Both the position numbers and the translations under genes were made by a program. The notes below the pieces were generated by a model. The model saw only the letters and a program-made list of their open reading frames with translations, was not told the DNA's origin and did no database searches. From contig LXTK01000167.1 in the NCBI GenBank assembly GCA_001643475.1, positions 1 through 7,894 of the forward strand: 7,894 nucleotides of DNA, in the 5' to 3' direction. Source of the DNA: Proteobacteria bacterium SPGG2 (GTDB taxonomy: Bacteria > Pseudomonadota > Gammaproteobacteria > Acidiferrobacterales > SPGG2). Shown in pieces: positions 7,076 to 7,894 of this stretch (position 1 is the first letter of the stretch; each line of letters begins with the position of its first letter).

Positions 7076-7110
7076 TCACGACTTACGTCTCACGACTAAC
7101 GACTAACGAA
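7076..7110 (+). repeat. Right heptamer array (5 units, plus orientation)
   Basis: These are five contiguous 7-base units, all T-N-A-C-G-N-N, with TCACGAC occurring twice exactly. No unit is out of register, which argues for duplication by slippage or unit gain and not chance. It ends three bases before the LivM-type start codon, so it occupies the place where a ribosome site would be. Confidence 0.7.
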
Positions 7111-7113
7111 ATT

Positions 7114-7894
7114 ATGTTCTATCGTGAAGCCGGCCAGTTTAAAACCAGCTACATCGCTGATCAGGCGATCCTGCCGATTATCCAGGATCGCTGGTTCGTT
7201 GGGGCGGTACTCATTTTTGCTTACCTGATTGTGCCGTTCGTCTTCAGCGAATACTGGCTGCAGGCGATACTGATACCGTTTCTCGTTTTCTCGATGGCGG
7301 CGATCGGCCTCAATCTACTGACCGGTTATGCCGGACAGCTAAGCCTTGGCACCGGCGGCTTCATGGCCGTCGGCGCGTACGCCACCTATAAGCTGGTGAC
7401 GATGTTTCCTGATATGAACGTCATCGTGGCGTTTCTGCTCTCCGGGCTCATCGCCGCGGGTGTCGGTCTTGTGTTCGGTATTCCGAGCCTTCGCATCAAA
7501 GGTTTCTATTTGGCGGTGGCAACGCTGGCAGCGCAATTCTTTCTGAGCTGGATGTTCAATAAGGTACCTTGGTTTTACAACTACAACCCATCCGGTACTA
7601 TTACTGCGCCACCACGCATGATGGCCGGCATCATGGTCACCGGTCCCGAGGCGACGGCGGAGACCCGGTATCTGCTTGCTCTCATACTCGTAACAATATT
7701 GGCGCTGGCGGCCAAGAACCTCGTGCGCGGGCGCATCGGCCGCGCGTGGATGGCCGTTCGCGACATGGACATCGCCGCCGAGATCATCGGCATCCGCCCC
7801 TTTCCAACCAAGCTGCTGGCGTTCGCGATCTCATCGTTCTACTGCGGAGTCGCGGGCGCGATGACACTATTTCTGTGGCTAGGCAGCGCGGAGA
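7114..7894 (+). CDS. livM: ABC transporter permease, LivM type, 3' end beyond window
   Basis: The first 260 codons of an inner-membrane permease are present; the family runs about 330-360 residues, so the C-terminal quarter is cut off by the window edge. The start MFYREAGQFKTSYIADQAI fits what I recall of LivM proteins from acyl-CoA-synthetase-linked operons. Hydrophobic segments begin near residue 27. The hallmark GYAGQLSLGTGGFMAVGAYA is at 71-90, and the coupling loop GRIGRAWMAVRDMDIAAEII at 206-225, followed by GI. ATG 7114 is chosen over the in-frame ATG at 7066 because the latter would translate the heptamer array. There is no Shine-Dalgarno sequence before 7114. It sits 179 bases after the LivH-type gene, unusually far for this operon. 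Expected next genes off the window are a periplasmic binding protein and a LivF-type ATPase. Confidence 0.94.
   Translation, partial: MFYREAGQFKTSYIADQAILPIIQDRWFVGAVLIFAYLIVPFVFSEYWLQAILIPFLVFSMAAIGLNLLTGYAGQLSLGTGGFMAVGAYATYKLVTMFPDMNVIVAFLLSGLIAAGVGLVFGIPSLRIKGFYLAVATLAAQFFLSWMFNKVPWFYNYNPSGTITAPPRMMAGIMVTGPEATAETRYLLALILVTILALAAKNLVRGRIGRAWMAVRDMDIAAEIIGIRPFPTKLLAFAISSFYCGVAGAMTLFLWLGSAE

Larger units (their letters stand above)
6936..7110. repeat. Intergenic element bounded by inverted arrays of heptamers
   Basis: On the left are three heptamers: TTCGTAA (6936-6942), ACCGTGA (6943-6949), GTCGTTA (6950-6956). On the right are five in strict 7-base register: TCACGAC (7076-7082), TTACGTC (7083-7089), TCACGAC (7090-7096), TAACGAC (7097-7103), TAACGAA (7104-7110). 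The left set is the reverse complement of the right-hand consensus TNACGAC. Aligning the left arm to the last three right units gives 16 of 21 matches. The arms enclose 119 bases (6957-7075) that also hold two small symmetrical motifs. It fills nearly the whole livH-livM gap, starting two bases after the livH stop and ending three before the livM ATG. Confidence 0.7.

Noticed and set aside
6960..7106. A 48-codon open frame starting MNGKKVVSLK between the two permease genes
   Set aside because: No ribosome site, its end is read out of the heptamer array (stop codon TAA is part of a repeat unit), and its composition is unlike a conserved small protein. Better explained as chance within the repeat element.
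7076..7110. Heptamer array as a CRISPR or telomere-like repeat
   Set aside because: Units are seven bases with no spacers and no cas genes nearby.
7066..7113. Upstream in-frame ATG 7066 as the LivM-type start
   Set aside because: It would translate the heptamer array into a non-family extension; the protein from ATG 7114 begins with the expected YREAGQFKTSY sequence.

Overview
The window looks like an ordinary chromosomal stretch from a proteobacterium, more likely gamma or beta than alpha. This rests on family resemblance of the proteins, compact gene spacing and moderate G+C; no rRNA or other marker is present to fix the taxon. It carries six protein-coding genes and one well-defined non-coding insert. 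I see no tRNA, rRNA, CRISPR, prophage or insertion-sequence transposase.

Layout. (1) 1-622, + strand: C-terminal part of an acyl-CoA synthetase of the medium-chain / DmdB-like branch, its start lying off the window. (2) 644-1063, + strand: a HIT-family nucleotide hydrolase, 21 bases behind the ligase and probably cotranscribed. (3) 1064-1195: short convergent gap with no convincing terminator. (4) 2887-1196, - strand: a 563-residue protein of unassigned function whose middle part looks like a GNAT acyltransferase fold. (5) 2888-3178: divergent control region of 291 bases with a perfect 6-1-6 palindrome and a 10-base-spaced direct repeat. (6) 3179-7894, + strand: start of a transport operon with a long-chain-type acyl-CoA synthetase (660 residues), a LivG-type ABC ATPase, a LivH-type permease, and a LivM-type permease that runs off the right edge.

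How the genes may work together. The LivG/H/M proteins are the membrane and ATPase parts of a branched-chain-amino-acid-type (HAAT) ABC importer. Its periplasmic binding protein and LivF-type ATPase would be expected just downstream, outside the window. Because the first gene of the operon is an acyl-CoA synthetase, the imported solute is more likely a carboxylic acid (fatty, aromatic or terpenoid) that is trapped as a CoA thioester than an amino acid. This is inference from context; the substrate cannot be read from the sequence.

The most unusual structure is the 179-base gap between the livH-type and livM-type genes (6935-7113). It begins with three heptamers and ends with five related heptamers in the opposite orientation (consensus TNACGAC), enclosing about 119 bases. 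This looks like a small inverted-repeat-bounded intergenic element inside an otherwise tight operon. The second item worth following is the uncharacterised GNAT-like protein.
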